The position numbers were made by a program, and so were the translations under genes. Positions 1 to 8,710 of a DNA stretch of 64,000 nucleotides are shown here, one piece after another; the stretch's first letter is position 1; each line of letters opens with the position of its first letter. This DNA comes from Porphyromonas pogonae. Its GTDB lineage: Bacteria > Bacteroidota > Bacteroidia > Bacteroidales > Porphyromonadaceae. The DNA lies in the NCBI RefSeq assembly GCF_036320655.1, contig NZ_CP143258.1, positions 1,674,001 through 1,738,000 of the forward strand, written 5' to 3'. Below the pieces are notes generated by a model, which saw only the letters and a program-made list of their open reading frames with translations, was not told where the DNA came from and did not search any database.

Positions 1-2
1 GC

Positions 3-71
3 AAAGTACACAAGATGCCATCGAGTAACCATCAAGAAATTGAAGATATATTAGAATCTCTATTAATATAG
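3..71 (+). CDS. Possible 3' end of a gene that starts before the window
   Basis: One frame is open from the first bases to a TAG at 69-71 and would end in a short acidic tail (EIEDILESLLI). The tail looks like a normal protein C-terminus, but 22 codons are too few to identify a family. The other two frames close earlier. It lies just upstream of the small zinc-knuckle gene and has the same direction. Confidence 0.3.
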   Translation, partial: KVHKMPSSNHQEIEDILESLLI

Positions 72-137
72 TGCTATGATTAGGCACAACCTCTATATAT
101 ATTTGTGCAATATATTAACAAATAAATTCGAAATAAT

Positions 138-389
138 ATGGCAAATTTTTATTGTGAATACTGCGGACAAAAGTTCTCGTCAGTTAGTTCATTAACGGCA
201 TCAAGTTGCTCGCGTCATCCTAACGGAGCAGGCAAGGGCAAACACAAACTTTATGAAGGGAGTGAGAAGGCGAAATATACCTGCAAATACTGTGGGCAGT
301 CTTTCTCCTCACTTTCTTCATTAACGGCATCGAGTTGCTCTAGGCCTCCCAATGGTGCAGGTAAAGGCAAGCATGCTCCTGCATTGTAG
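138..389 (+). CDS. Small duplicated zinc-knuckle protein (83 aa)
   Basis: I do not recognise this as a named family. The protein is two nearly identical halves with a 43-residue period. Each half has a CxxC pair (C6/C9 and C49/C52), a serine-rich stretch (SSLTASSCSR), a third cysteine (C24, C67) and a histidine after a glycine/lysine run (H36, H79), so each probably binds one zinc ion in a C-C-C-H or related arrangement. There is no signal peptide or membrane segment. The two DNA copies differ at many third-codon positions, so the duplication is old and both halves have been kept under selection. Nucleic-acid or protein binding is possible but unproven. Confidence 0.6.
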   Translation: MANFYCEYCGQKFSSVSSLTASSCSRHPNGAGKGKHKLYEGSEKAKYTCKYCGQSFSSLSSLTASSCSRPPNGAGKGKHAPAL

Positions 390-522
390 AAAGGTAAGCG
401 GATTCGACTTCCAAATTCGTTTTTAGTCACTGGAATGAATCCACAAGATGCTTTCGAATCCCAACACAATGGCGATGCCGAAAACCATACAGAGTATGCA
501 AAAATACAAATCAAACATTAAT

Positions 523-723
523 GTTATGCCAGCATATAAATTAACAGCCACAAGACAAATGGGCAAAATACCTAAAGGTTTTGTACTTCAGGTAGCATCA
601 AACTCTATACCTAAGCCAGATGCGAAAGATGTAGAAAATGCAATTATTCGTGCAGGATTCGATGATAATAATTCGCGTAGCTACAAATCTGCGGGAAATT
701 GGACTGTTGAAAAACTCGGTTAA
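523..723 (+). CDS. Small conserved-looking protein, function unknown (about 66 aa)
   Basis: The reading frame is open from 448, but the compact folded-looking part starts at the ATG at 523 (MPAYKLTATRQMGKIPKGF), so I chose that start. The residues before it are low-complexity and probably untranslated. It ends KSAGNWTVEKLG. From memory, short Bacteroidota proteins with an IPKGF/VSNSIP core and a GNW..EKL tail exist without a known function. It is followed within 45 bases by a clear terminator, so it and the zinc-knuckle gene form a unit separate from the ATPase gene downstream. Confidence 0.5.
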   Translation, partial: VMPAYKLTATRQMGKIPKGFVLQVASNSIPKPDAKDVENAIIRAGFDDNNSRSYKSAGNWTVEKLG

Positions 724-763
724 TGGGAAGCTGCATTTTACAACCATTTCTGCTCCTCGATTC

Positions 764-790
764 AAAACTGCTCAAATGAGCAGTTTTTTT
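764..790 (+). terminator. Rho-independent terminator after the 66-aa gene
   Basis: An 11-bp perfect stem (AAAACTGCTCA with TGAGCAGTTTT) with a two-base loop runs directly into a T tract. It separates the small upstream genes from the ATPase operon. Confidence 0.85.
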
Positions 791-834
791 AGACTATTCA
801 TTTACATGTGCCATTATTTAGCATAACGCAGCCG

Positions 835-843
835 TATCTTTGT
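835..843 (+). promoter_or_regulatory. Bacteroidota -7 promoter element before the ATPase gene
   Basis: TATCTTTGT fits the TAnnTTTG consensus of the Bacteroidota primary sigma factor and lies 16 bases before the first plausible start codon. No good TTTG -33 box lies 19-21 bases upstream, so the promoter may be weak or need an activator. The WYL protein of the same operon is a natural candidate regulator. Confidence 0.5.
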
Positions 844-858
844 ATCATAATAACAAAA

Positions 859-2568
859 ATGCATATGAGACAGTTAGAAATCATTCCTCAGAATGAGACT
901 TGTAAGAAAGCGAATAGGAGAAAACAAGAAGTAACTTTAGACCTTATGGGTCATATCGAAAAAATTGTAGATCAAGCAAAAGATTCAAAACTATCGGCTG
1001 AGTTTTACAGAACAGTTAAGACTCACAGTGAATATGTTAGCAAAACTTTAGAGCTTACACCTGTACAGTCAGTTTTGATTTCGCTCTTCATTAACAATAG
1101 CGATGACCAACGCATTGAACTAAAAGAACTGTCTCGAATTGTAAATTGTTCCAATGTCGCTATGATAAGAATGATGAATGATATTGATATTTTGGTAGAA
1201 AAGAAGTATATCCGTGCTAGGCAGAATGATAAAACTTGCCAATTCTGTGTACCAAGCGATTTTATTGAAGCAGTTCGCAAGGAGACCCCTTATGTTCCTA
1301 CCCAATACATCAATTTAGACAAAGATTCATTATTTATTACAATTGAAAAACTAATTAAATTGCGTGATGATGGAGAGTGTTCATATCGAACTATCATTGA
1401 TGATTTAAGTTACATTATAGAGCAAAATCAACACCTCGAATTTTGCAAAAAAGTACGTCCATATCATCATGATTCTGACAACTTTCTAATTCTTATTACA
1501 TTTTGCTCTCTACTTGTAAATGATGATGATAATATGGTTGGATTTCATAACTTTATTGACCTTCTTGGGGATAAAAGATCGCAGATGGTTACCAAACGAG
1601 ATATGGGGCGTGGAGAGCACTTACTGATGAAAAATGGCTATAATTTAATTGAATTTATCAACGATGGCGGATTTGAGAATCACGAATATTTCAAACTAAC
1701 TTCAAAAGCAAAAAAAGAATTATTATCTGACTACAAGTTGAAAGATATTGAAGTGAAGCCGATGCGAGATTTTTTATTGCATACTACTATTGCCCCTAAA
1801 GAACTGTACTATAATGCCAGCGAAACATTACAAATTAACAAGCTAGAGAATTTACTTCAAAATAGCAACTTTCAAAATATTCAAAATCGCCTATCTGATA
1901 GCGGTATGCGCAAAGGTTTTGCCTGTCTGTTCTATGGCTCTCCTGGAACAGGAAAAACAGAAACTGCATATCAAATTGCGAGGAAAACAGGACGAGATAT
2001 TATGATTGTCAACGTTTCTGAAATAAAGAGCTGTTGGGTCGGTGAAAGTGAGAAAAACATAAAAGCCCTTTTCGATAGATATCGGGAATACGTGCGTAGT
2101 TATGAGGTTGCTCCAATTCTTCTTTTTAATGAGGCTGATGCCATTATTGGCATCCGTCAAGAGGCAGCTCAAAGAGGTGTTGACAAGATGGAGAACTCAA
2201 TCCAAAATATTATACTTCAGGAGATGGAAACTCTTGATGGGATAATGATTGCAACTACAAATCTTACTCAAAATTTAGACAAGGCTTTTGAACGAAGATT
2301 TTTATACAAAATTGAGTTTTCACGTCCCACATTGGAAGCTAAGCAATCAATATGGAAGTCAATAATGTCTTTATCAGATGCTGATGCTGAAGAATTGGCA
2401 CGTAGTTATGATTTCAGTGGAGGGCAAATTGAAAATGTCGCTCGTAAACGAACAGTTGATGTCATTATTGGCGGAGTAGAACCTACGTTGGAGACATTGC
2501 ATAGCTACTGTAGGTCAGAGCTATTGTATAAAGCAACAGAAAGACAACGCATTGGTTTTAGAATATAA
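859..2568 (+). CDS. AAA+ ATPase with N-terminal helical/winged-helix-like region
   Basis: About 569 residues. The start is placed at 859 (MHMRQLE); 865 is equally possible, and the earlier start at 808 would lie inside the promoter. Residues about 70-160 look like a winged-helix region (LTPVQSVLISLF, KELSRIVNCSNVAMI). The C-terminal AAA+ module has a Walker A GSPGTGKT (about 360-367), a Walker B LLFNEAD in which the first acidic residue is Asn (N424) while the catalytic Glu E425 is kept, and arginine-finger candidates R479/R480. This is the single-ring, Cdc48/FtsH-like layout without a protease domain, so it probably remodels a protein or nucleoprotein using ATP. It leads an operon with a WYL regulator 32 bases downstream and a beta-CASP nuclease. 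No membrane segment is visible. Substrate unknown. Confidence 0.75.
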   Translation: MHMRQLEIIPQNETCKKANRRKQEVTLDLMGHIEKIVDQAKDSKLSAEFYRTVKTHSEYVSKTLELTPVQSVLISLFINNSDDQRIELKELSRIVNCSNVAMIRMMNDIDILVEKKYIRARQNDKTCQFCVPSDFIEAVRKETPYVPTQYINLDKDSLFITIEKLIKLRDDGECSYRTIIDDLSYIIEQNQHLEFCKKVRPYHHDSDNFLILITFCSLLVNDDDNMVGFHNFIDLLGDKRSQMVTKRDMGRGEHLLMKNGYNLIEFINDGGFENHEYFKLTSKAKKELLSDYKLKDIEVKPMRDFLLHTTIAPKELYYNASETLQINKLENLLQNSNFQNIQNRLSDSGMRKGFACLFYGSPGTGKTETAYQIARKTGRDIMIVNVSEIKSCWVGESEKNIKALFDRYREYVRSYEVAPILLFNEADAIIGIRQEAAQRGVDKMENSIQNIILQEMETLDGIMIATTNLTQNLDKAFERRFLYKIEFSRPTLEAKQSIWKSIMSLSDADAEELARSYDFSGGQIENVARKRTVDVIIGGVEPTLETLHSYCRSELLYKATERQRIGFRI

Positions 2569-2600
2569 CAATTTTAGAAATTTTCAATACGTTAGATAAT

Positions 2601-3536
2601 ATGATAAAAGGAAGAACTTCATCAAAAGAGAATACTGCAAATCTGTTTAATCGTTACGTTTGGCTTGTTGACACAGTTTATCAAGCAGGCAAGACTACAT
2701 TTGAGGCTATTAATGATAAATGGTCTCGATCAATATTAAATGAATCAGGCGAAGATATTCCATTGCGTACGTTTCACAACCATCGCAAAGCTATTGAGCA
2801 GATGTTTGATATAAATATTGAGTGTGATAAGAAAAATGGCTATGTCTACTATATAGAAAATTCCGATGATTTGAAACGTGGAGGTGTACGCTCATGGCTA
2901 ATGAATACATTTGCTGTAAATAACCTGATCAATGAAAGTCATAAACTGAAAAATAGAATTCTCTTTGAACACATTCCGAGCGGGCAGCAGTTTTTGACTC
3001 CTATTATTGAGGCTATGCGTGATAATTTGACTGTGGAGGTAGTCTACCAAAACTATTGGCATGACAAACCACACACGTTTGAGGTTCATCCCTACTGTGT
3101 AAAAGTTTTCAAACAGCGATGGTATGTAGTTGGTAATAGTGCTAAAGAGGAGATACGTATTTATTCGCTTGATCGTGTGCAGTCACTCCAAATCACCGAA
3201 AATAAATTTGCATTACCTAAGGATTTTGATGGTGAAGAATATTTTATAAACAGCTTTGGTATCAGCAATTACGGTAAAGCAGAATTTGTTGCTATAAAAG
3301 TTTTTAATGGAGATAAAAAGAATCGGTATTTAGAATCACTTCCACTTCATCACTCGCAAGAAATGATAGAGCAAACTAAAGATTATACAGTTTTCCGTTA
3401 TTATATTAAGCCAACATACGACTTTCGTCAAGAGTTACTTTCACATGGTGCAGAAGTGGAGGTTATCTCTCCTCTTTGGTTCAGAGAAGAGATTATTGCC
3501 ATTATTAATGAGCAAAAAAGTAATTACGGAAAATGA
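2601..3536 (+). CDS. WYL-domain transcriptional regulator
   Basis: 311 residues. The first part (about 10-60) resembles a winged helix (NRYVWLVDTVYQAGKTTFEA). Residues about 130-210 form the WYL domain, with QRWYVVGNS as the signature and a later SLDRVQSL segment, and a WCX-like tail ends near FREEIIAIIN. WYL proteins bind nucleic-acid or nucleotide ligands and commonly repress phage-defence operons (BrxR and CapW are examples). Here it sits between an ATPase and a nuclease, and its stop overlaps the nuclease start by four bases (ATGA), which implies translational coupling. Control of its own operon is an inference. Confidence 0.85.
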   Translation: MIKGRTSSKENTANLFNRYVWLVDTVYQAGKTTFEAINDKWSRSILNESGEDIPLRTFHNHRKAIEQMFDINIECDKKNGYVYYIENSDDLKRGGVRSWLMNTFAVNNLINESHKLKNRILFEHIPSGQQFLTPIIEAMRDNLTVEVVYQNYWHDKPHTFEVHPYCVKVFKQRWYVVGNSAKEEIRIYSLDRVQSLQITENKFALPKDFDGEEYFINSFGISNYGKAEFVAIKVFNGDKKNRYLESLPLHHSQEMIEQTKDYTVFRYYIKPTYDFRQELLSHGAEVEVISPLWFREEIIAIINEQKSNYGK

Positions 3537-4798
3537 AAATAACAATTCATAGAGGCATAGACCAGATTGGGGGAAGTATTACGGAGATTGCAACAAATAA
3601 TACTCGTATATTGATAGACTTGGGACAAAATTTGCCTGACAACGAGGGTAATATAAATGACCCTCTCGCAACAAAAGAAGAAATTGAGAAACTTACATCC
3701 AAAATCAATGCAGTAATATATACTCACTATCATGGTGATCACATTGGGTTATTTAACCTTGTCCCTAAAGACAAAGATCAATATATCGGGGAGACAGCAC
3801 AACAAGTCGCACTCTGCAAACACAGGAAGTTAGGGCAAATAAAAGGGCGAAAAGAACTTTCTGCTCAGGAAGTAGAGGCAATCAGTCTTATGAAAGCGAT
3901 GAGCGGAGGTAAAACGTTTATCGTTGGCGATATTATCATTACGCCTTATTTTGTGAGCCATTCTGCGTATGAATCTTTTATGCTTCTGATAGAAGCTGAT
4001 GGCAAGCGGGTGTTGCACACAGGCGATTTCAGAGATCATGGCTATTTTGGTAAAGGGCTTACGAAAGTTCTTAAAACACACATCAGACAAGTTGATATTT
4101 TGATAACCGAAGGGACGATGCTATCTCGTAGAGATGAACAAGTTCGGCATGAGAATGAATTGAAACAGGAGTTTATTCATACTATGAAAGATTATAAAAA
4201 CTGCTTTGTAGTTTGCTCTTCAACCGATTTAGAGAGGTTGACAAGCATTTATGCAGCACATAGAGCGGTTCGTCCACAAGCCCCCTTTATCTGTGACGAG
4301 TTTCAGAAAGACATATTCGATATTTTCTCTCAAACAGCAGGCAAAATCAAGACTGATCTATTTAATTTTAGAGATGTGGTTACATTTGAAAGCAAACAAG
4401 CAGATATCTGGCATAACGGATTTACAATGCTGGTACGCTGTACCGATAAATTTGGATATTGGGTCGATAAGCTATTGCCAAAAATCAATCCAAATAATAC
4501 AGTTGTAATATTTTCAATGTGGGGTGAATATATAAATACTTCGAGTTGCCATGCAAAACGAGAATGCCTTGATTTTGTTTCTAAATTTGCGAACTTACGC
4601 AAGTTACACACTAGCGGGCACGCATCTCGAGAATGCCTTACAGAAGTTTGTGAACTCACAAATCCTAGGCTATGTATAATACCGATTCACAGTGAACACT
4701 CAAATAAATATTTAGATTTACCAATTACCCTAGATCAGAAATCTAAAGTCATTTTCAAAAGTTCTACAATAGGAGATTTAACTGTCGAAATAAAATAA
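3533..4798 (+). CDS. Beta-CASP metallo-beta-lactamase nuclease (RNase J / CPSF-73-like)
   Basis: 421 residues. The zinc-binding signature HYHGDH lies at 65-70 after VIYT, a further His follows in FVSHSA, and an Asp in HTGDFRDH. Near the C-terminus HTSGHAS is a typical beta-CASP histidine motif, and CSSTDLERL is the usual start of the beta-CASP insertion. Proteins of this layout cut RNA (RNase J, CPSF-73) or, less often, DNA. At 421 residues it is shorter than housekeeping RNase J, which has about 550 and a C-terminal dimer domain, so it is probably a specialised paralogue. It overlaps the WYL gene by four bases and is the last gene of the unit. No signal peptide, so it is cytoplasmic. Confidence 0.85.
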   Translation: MKITIHRGIDQIGGSITEIATNNTRILIDLGQNLPDNEGNINDPLATKEEIEKLTSKINAVIYTHYHGDHIGLFNLVPKDKDQYIGETAQQVALCKHRKLGQIKGRKELSAQEVEAISLMKAMSGGKTFIVGDIIITPYFVSHSAYESFMLLIEADGKRVLHTGDFRDHGYFGKGLTKVLKTHIRQVDILITEGTMLSRRDEQVRHENELKQEFIHTMKDYKNCFVVCSSTDLERLTSIYAAHRAVRPQAPFICDEFQKDIFDIFSQTAGKIKTDLFNFRDVVTFESKQADIWHNGFTMLVRCTDKFGYWVDKLLPKINPNNTVVIFSMWGEYINTSSCHAKRECLDFVSKFANLRKLHTSGHASRECLTEVCELTNPRLCIIPIHSEHSNKYLDLPITLDQKSKVIFKSSTIGDLTVEIK

Positions 4799-4830
4799 AA
4801 ATCACAGATAAAAACGACTATTGTTGATGT

Positions 4831-4847
4831 TAATTTTGTACCTTTGT
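4831..4847 (+). promoter_or_regulatory. Orphan promoter-like / CTnDOT core-like motif
   Basis: Two overlapping TAnnTTTG matches (TAATTTTGT and TACCTTTGT) point rightward, but no plus-strand gene follows. GTACCTTTGT at 4838-4847 also matches seven of the eight fixed bases of the core GTANNTTTGC that I recall for CTnDOT insertion sites. It may therefore be a promoter that lost its gene or the left edge of an inserted element. Confidence 0.3.
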
Positions 4848-4940
4848 GAAAGTTAAGTCGCTCTTTATATTTTATGCAAAGTGAAGCGGAATAAAGTACC
4901 TCGCTCGTTTCTAATTCGTTACCTATCGGAAAAATTCAGT

Positions 4941-6020
4941 TTATAATTTGCTTGTATATAGCGCATAAGACGAAATGCTATGTCTTGCAAGGTGGAAGGT
5001 GACTCGTTTGTCTATACCGCATTCCTTAGCGATTCGTTTCAGGTAGATATTGGTTTTACTGCAACTTATCATCGGAAATAACCTGCCATCTTTGGCTATT
5101 CCACGATACTTTTTGATGAGTTGAAGTGGTATTTCCAATAGAGGGATATGGCAGGGTGCTCCAGTCTTTTTACGATTGAGATGAATCCACCAGACTCTAT
5201 CTTCAGCTCTGGAAATATTTTTTGCAGTCAAATTACGCATATCGCTGAATGCGATGCCTGTGAATGAGGAAAATAAGAACATATCTCGAATAAAGTTCAA
5301 ATTCGGGCGAGACAGCTTCGCTTTTATCAAGGTTTGTAATTCATCCGAAGTCAATGACTTGGGAATAGGCTCTTGGGCAATGTACTTGTAGTCAATGAAT
5401 GGATCGTTGCGAACCAAGCCATTGTTTATCGCTATTTTGATGATTCTCCGCAGATGAACGATTGTATTGATTATTGTTCCACAAGCAAGACCAAGTTCAA
5501 TACGCAGGTAGTAGTCATAATCGGGAACAAAGGAAGGAGTCAATGCCTGAAAGGGTATGTCGGAAATATTATATTTCTTTCGCATAAAACGTTTCAGATG
5601 TCCCAAAGAGGTAAGGAAGCGTTTATACGTTCCTTCTGCACGGTTTATGCCTACATTTTGTAAGAATTTCTCATTATGAGCCTCAAAGTATTTGACAAGG
5701 GTATCCTGTTGGGAAGCAATTCCCTGAAAGGTGTTCTTTACTTCCAAGGCGGAAATGTTTTCTTTTTTCACCAGCAAATCCTTGTATGCGGAATGGATGG
5801 CGACACAAATCTTGTTTAAGGATGTATTGACAGTAAGGGCGGTTTTACTTTTGCCGGTTGCTCTGCCCGATTTAGTATCCCAAAGGGATACGGGAACATA
5901 AACTTTGGTACTGAATTGCACCATTGATTTTTCGATGCGGATACGTCCCAGAATAGGGATTGTTCCGTCTGCTTTCTCCTCATTTCGTTTGAGGTAAAAG
6001 CTTACTTTTACTGCTTGCAT
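4941..6020 (-). pseudogene. Tyrosine recombinase (integrase), truncated at the C-terminus
   Basis: 359 residues survive. The N-terminus (KVSFYLKRNE...GTIPILGRIRI) is the arm-binding domain of Bacteroidota integrases, residues about 110-210 form the SAM-like core-binding domain, and about 220 onward is the catalytic domain. The HxxR box is present as HLARH at 343-347. After it homology stops: the normal continuation with the second His and the nucleophilic Tyr is replaced by about a dozen unrelated residues and a stop. The first catalytic Arg is not obvious in FLFSSFTGIAFSDM, which is also the case for IntDOT-like enzymes as I recall. Without the Tyr it cannot join DNA. The upstream TAATTTTGT (6042-6050, minus strand) is a promoter candidate. 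Confidence 0.85.
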
Positions 6021-6485
6021 AATTAACTCTTTTACAGGTTACAAAATTAACTGTTATAGAGCTAATCAACGTTACGCAAAGTATTGTGGATTAATGAATA
6101 AGAAACGGATTCCGGGTATAAAACCAAGATAACATAGCCTTGTTTGTCAGAATCGTTCCGAATCGTTTCAGTCAGAAGAAAATTCGTTGGTTGAATGGTT
6201 GCCGCAACTGAAAAACAGGTAACGTATTCGTAACGGAAAGTCTTCCTAAGTACACAATATCTTGCTTTTTTACTGCTTGCTGCGGAGGGTAGAATAATGA
6301 AGTTATCACCGATGGTTCAGACACTTACGCCGTTTCTCTGTTTCTTGCGTTTTTGGTGCAGAGTTTAGGCACGGAACTCCTGCCGTTTGATGCTCGTTTT
6401 TGCTTACTCTCAAAATAGTAAGAAAATGCTAAATGATGATATTTCAAATAGTTACATTCCCTACTTTTCCCTCCGTTTCCCTTAA
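6021..6485. other. Non-coding stretch between integrase start and helicase fragment
   Basis: No convincing gene in 465 bases. It holds the integrase promoter candidate and several copies of a GTAACG/CGTTAC motif (around 6070, 6220 and 6230), which may be arm-type integrase binding sites. A short tandem repeat GAATCGTT occurs twice near 6150-6165. A TAA at 6483-6485 closes the frame just before helicase homology begins, so a rearrangement junction lies at or very near 6486. Confidence 0.4.
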
Positions 6486-8054
6486 TTCTTAGCTGCTGAT
6501 TATGCCCGGAAAATGGCACTCGACATGCGCATGATAGACCCGAATTATGAAGACCATCCCGACAACAAGGCGAGCCACTGTGCCAAGATGATCGCGGAAT
6601 ATTACCAAAAATACGACGCGCAAAAGGGAACGCAGTTCGTTTTCTCGGACTTGGGGACATATCAGCCGGGCGATGGGTGGAACGTCTATTCGGAAATCAA
6701 GCGCAAGCTGACGGAGGACTACGGCATACCGCCAAGCGAGGTGCGCTTCATTCAGGAGTGCAAGACCGACAAGGCGCGGAAGGCGGTGATAGACGCCATG
6801 AATGCCGGAACGGTGCGTGTGCTGTTCGGCTCCACCTCCATGCTCGGAACGGGTGTGAATGCGCAGAAAAGGTGTGTGGCAATCCATCATTTGGACACAC
6901 CGTGGCGGCCATCCGACCTGCAACAGCGTGACGGACGCGGAGTTAGGGCAGGAAATGAGATTGCCAAGCATTTCGCCGGGAACAACGTGGATGTAATCAT
7001 CTACGCGGTGGAGAAGTCACTGGACAGCTACAAGTTCAACCTCCTGCACTGCAAGCAAACTTTCATCTCGCAGCTCAAAAGCGGTGCTATGGGGGCGCGT
7101 ACCATCGACGAGGGGGCAATGGACGAGAAATCGGGCATGAACTTCTCGGAGTACATGGCGTTGTTATCCGGCAACACCGACCTTTTGGATAAGGCGAAAC
7201 TGGAGAAGCGGATCGCATCGCTCGAAGGGGAACGCAAGTCGTTCAACAAGGGCAAGCGTGATTCGGAGTTCAAGCTGGAGTCAAAGACCGGCGAGTTGCG
7301 CAACAACACGGCTTTCATAGATGCCATGACGGAGGACTGGAACCGCTTCCTGTCGGTGGTGCAGACCGACAAGGAGGGCAACCGCCTTAATATAATTAAG
7401 GTGGACGGTGTGGATTCCGCCGATGAGAAGGTTATCGGAAAGCGTTTGCAGGAGATAGCGAAAAACGCCACTACGGGCGGGCTTTACACGCAGGTCGGAG
7501 AGCTTTACGGTTTTCCGATAAAGGTGGTGAGCGAAAGGATACTCAAAGAGGGATTGGAGTTTACCGACAACCGTTTCGTGATAGAGGGAAACTACAAGTA
7601 CACCTACAACAACGGGCATCTGGCGCTGGCTGACCCGTTGGCTGCCGCCCGCAATTTCCTCAACGCGATTGAGAGGATACCCTCAATCATCGACCAGTAT
7701 AAGGCGAAGAACGAGGTACTGAAAAGGGAGATACCGCAGTTGCAGGAGATAGCTGGCAAGGTGTGGAAGAAGGAGGACGAGTTGAAGCAGTTGAAGTCCG
7801 AACTTGCCGCCCTTGACCGCAAGATACAGCTGGAGCTTGCGCCGCCCACGCCCGAAGTCGCCGAAAAGGAGAACGAGGGGCAACAGGTCAAACCGGAAGC
7901 GGAAGATGTGCGGAACAGGCAGGTGCAATATCCCGAAAATGCACCGCCGCAGATACGCAGTCCGGCGGATAGTATCGTTGCCAACCATGTCATAATCGGG
8001 CGTCCAGGACTGTATGCCAAGGAGGAAACCCGGTCCAAAGGATTGAAAATATAA
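6486..8054 (+). pseudogene. C-terminal fragment of a large conjugative-transposon helicase
   Basis: About 520 codons of what is normally a very long SNF2/DEAD-type helicase (often fused to an N6-methylase region) in Bacteroides conjugative transposons. Homology begins abruptly at LAADYARKMALDMRMIDP just after an in-frame stop. What remains is the second RecA-like helicase domain, with FGSTSMLGTGVNAQ and HHLDTPWRPSDLQQRDGR (motifs V and VI), then a long charged coiled-coil-like tail. Walker A and B are missing, so it cannot hydrolyse ATP. An ATG at 6513 could still start a 513-residue product. It has the GC-rich codon use of the tra genes, unlike the AT-rich DNA to its left. Confidence 0.8.
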
Positions 8055-8077
8055 CCTTAGGAATTTTATCTGAAGTA

Positions 8078-8181
8078 TTAATAAGGGCTATCCCAAAAGG
8101 TCTAAAAGTAAATTTTATCCTTTCTGCAAGTATCTGTAGGATGGCAACTGCATTTTTTTCTTTTTGGGCAGCCCTTATTAA
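8078..8181. repeat. 104-bp inverted-repeat element (MITE-like or terminator)
   Basis: The ends are inverted copies: TTAATAAGGGCT is perfect for 12 bp, then a one-base bulge, then CCCAAAA. About 60 unrelated bases separate the arms. The outer TTAA at each end could be a target duplication. TGTCCCAAAA-like ends are common on insertion sequences, so this may be a short non-autonomous element. As RNA it would fold into a long hairpin and could terminate the helicase transcript. Confidence 0.5.
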
Positions 8182-8545
8182 AATTTATTCTTATTTTAGG
8201 TTATATACATTCATGTTCATTTATGTAAAAAATCCTGCTGACCTTGTTTATGTCTTGTCAGTCACCATTTGCAAAACCATATTTGACCCTCAAAGAGGCT
8301 GAATTTGATAAGCAACTTGCTACATACTCATAATAAGGAGCTAAATAGAACACGAATGGGAAATACTCAAATGCCAAACTAAAGAAGATATTGGCCAAAA
8401 TAAACGTTATACCGAGAGAGAAACTTGATTTTTCAACTTCCTAAAACGGTGTTGTTCAAACATTTCTACTTATTTGTACTTGCCAGTTGAACCTACGCTT
8501 CCCTAATAAAATGTCTATGGTAAAAAGTTAAAAAATCCTCCCACT

Positions 8546-8577
8546 TTTGTTAGATATATTTTTTTGTGTAATTTTGT
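8546..8577 (+). promoter_or_regulatory. tetQ-rteA-rteB promoter
   Basis: A TTTG -33 box (8546-8549) is followed after exactly 19 bases by TAATTTTGT (8569-8577), a full match to the Bacteroidota promoter consensus. Transcription would begin near 8583, giving the roughly 130-base leader described for CTnDOT tetQ. Confidence 0.9.
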
Positions 8578-8584
8578 AATCGTT

Positions 8585-8710
8585 ATGCGGCAGTAATAAT
8601 ATACATATTAATACGAGTTAGTAATCCTGTAGTTCTCACATGCTACGAGGAGGTATTAAAAGGTGCATTTCGACAATGCATCTATTGTAGTATATTATTG
8701 CTTAATCCAA
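8585..8710 (+). promoter_or_regulatory. tetQ translational attenuation leader
   Basis: A three-codon ORF encoding Met-Arg-Gln lies at 8585-8596 and a 16-codon ORF at 8640-8690. AATAATATAC at 8595-8604 pairs perfectly with GTATATTATT at 8690-8699, just before the tetQ start at 8711, matching the Hp1/Hp8 pairing reported to hide the tetQ ribosome binding site. In published work on CTnDOT, tetracycline-stalled ribosomes on the three-residue leader open this pairing and allow TetQ, RteA and RteB synthesis. All elements are present, so this copy should still be inducible. Confidence 0.85.
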
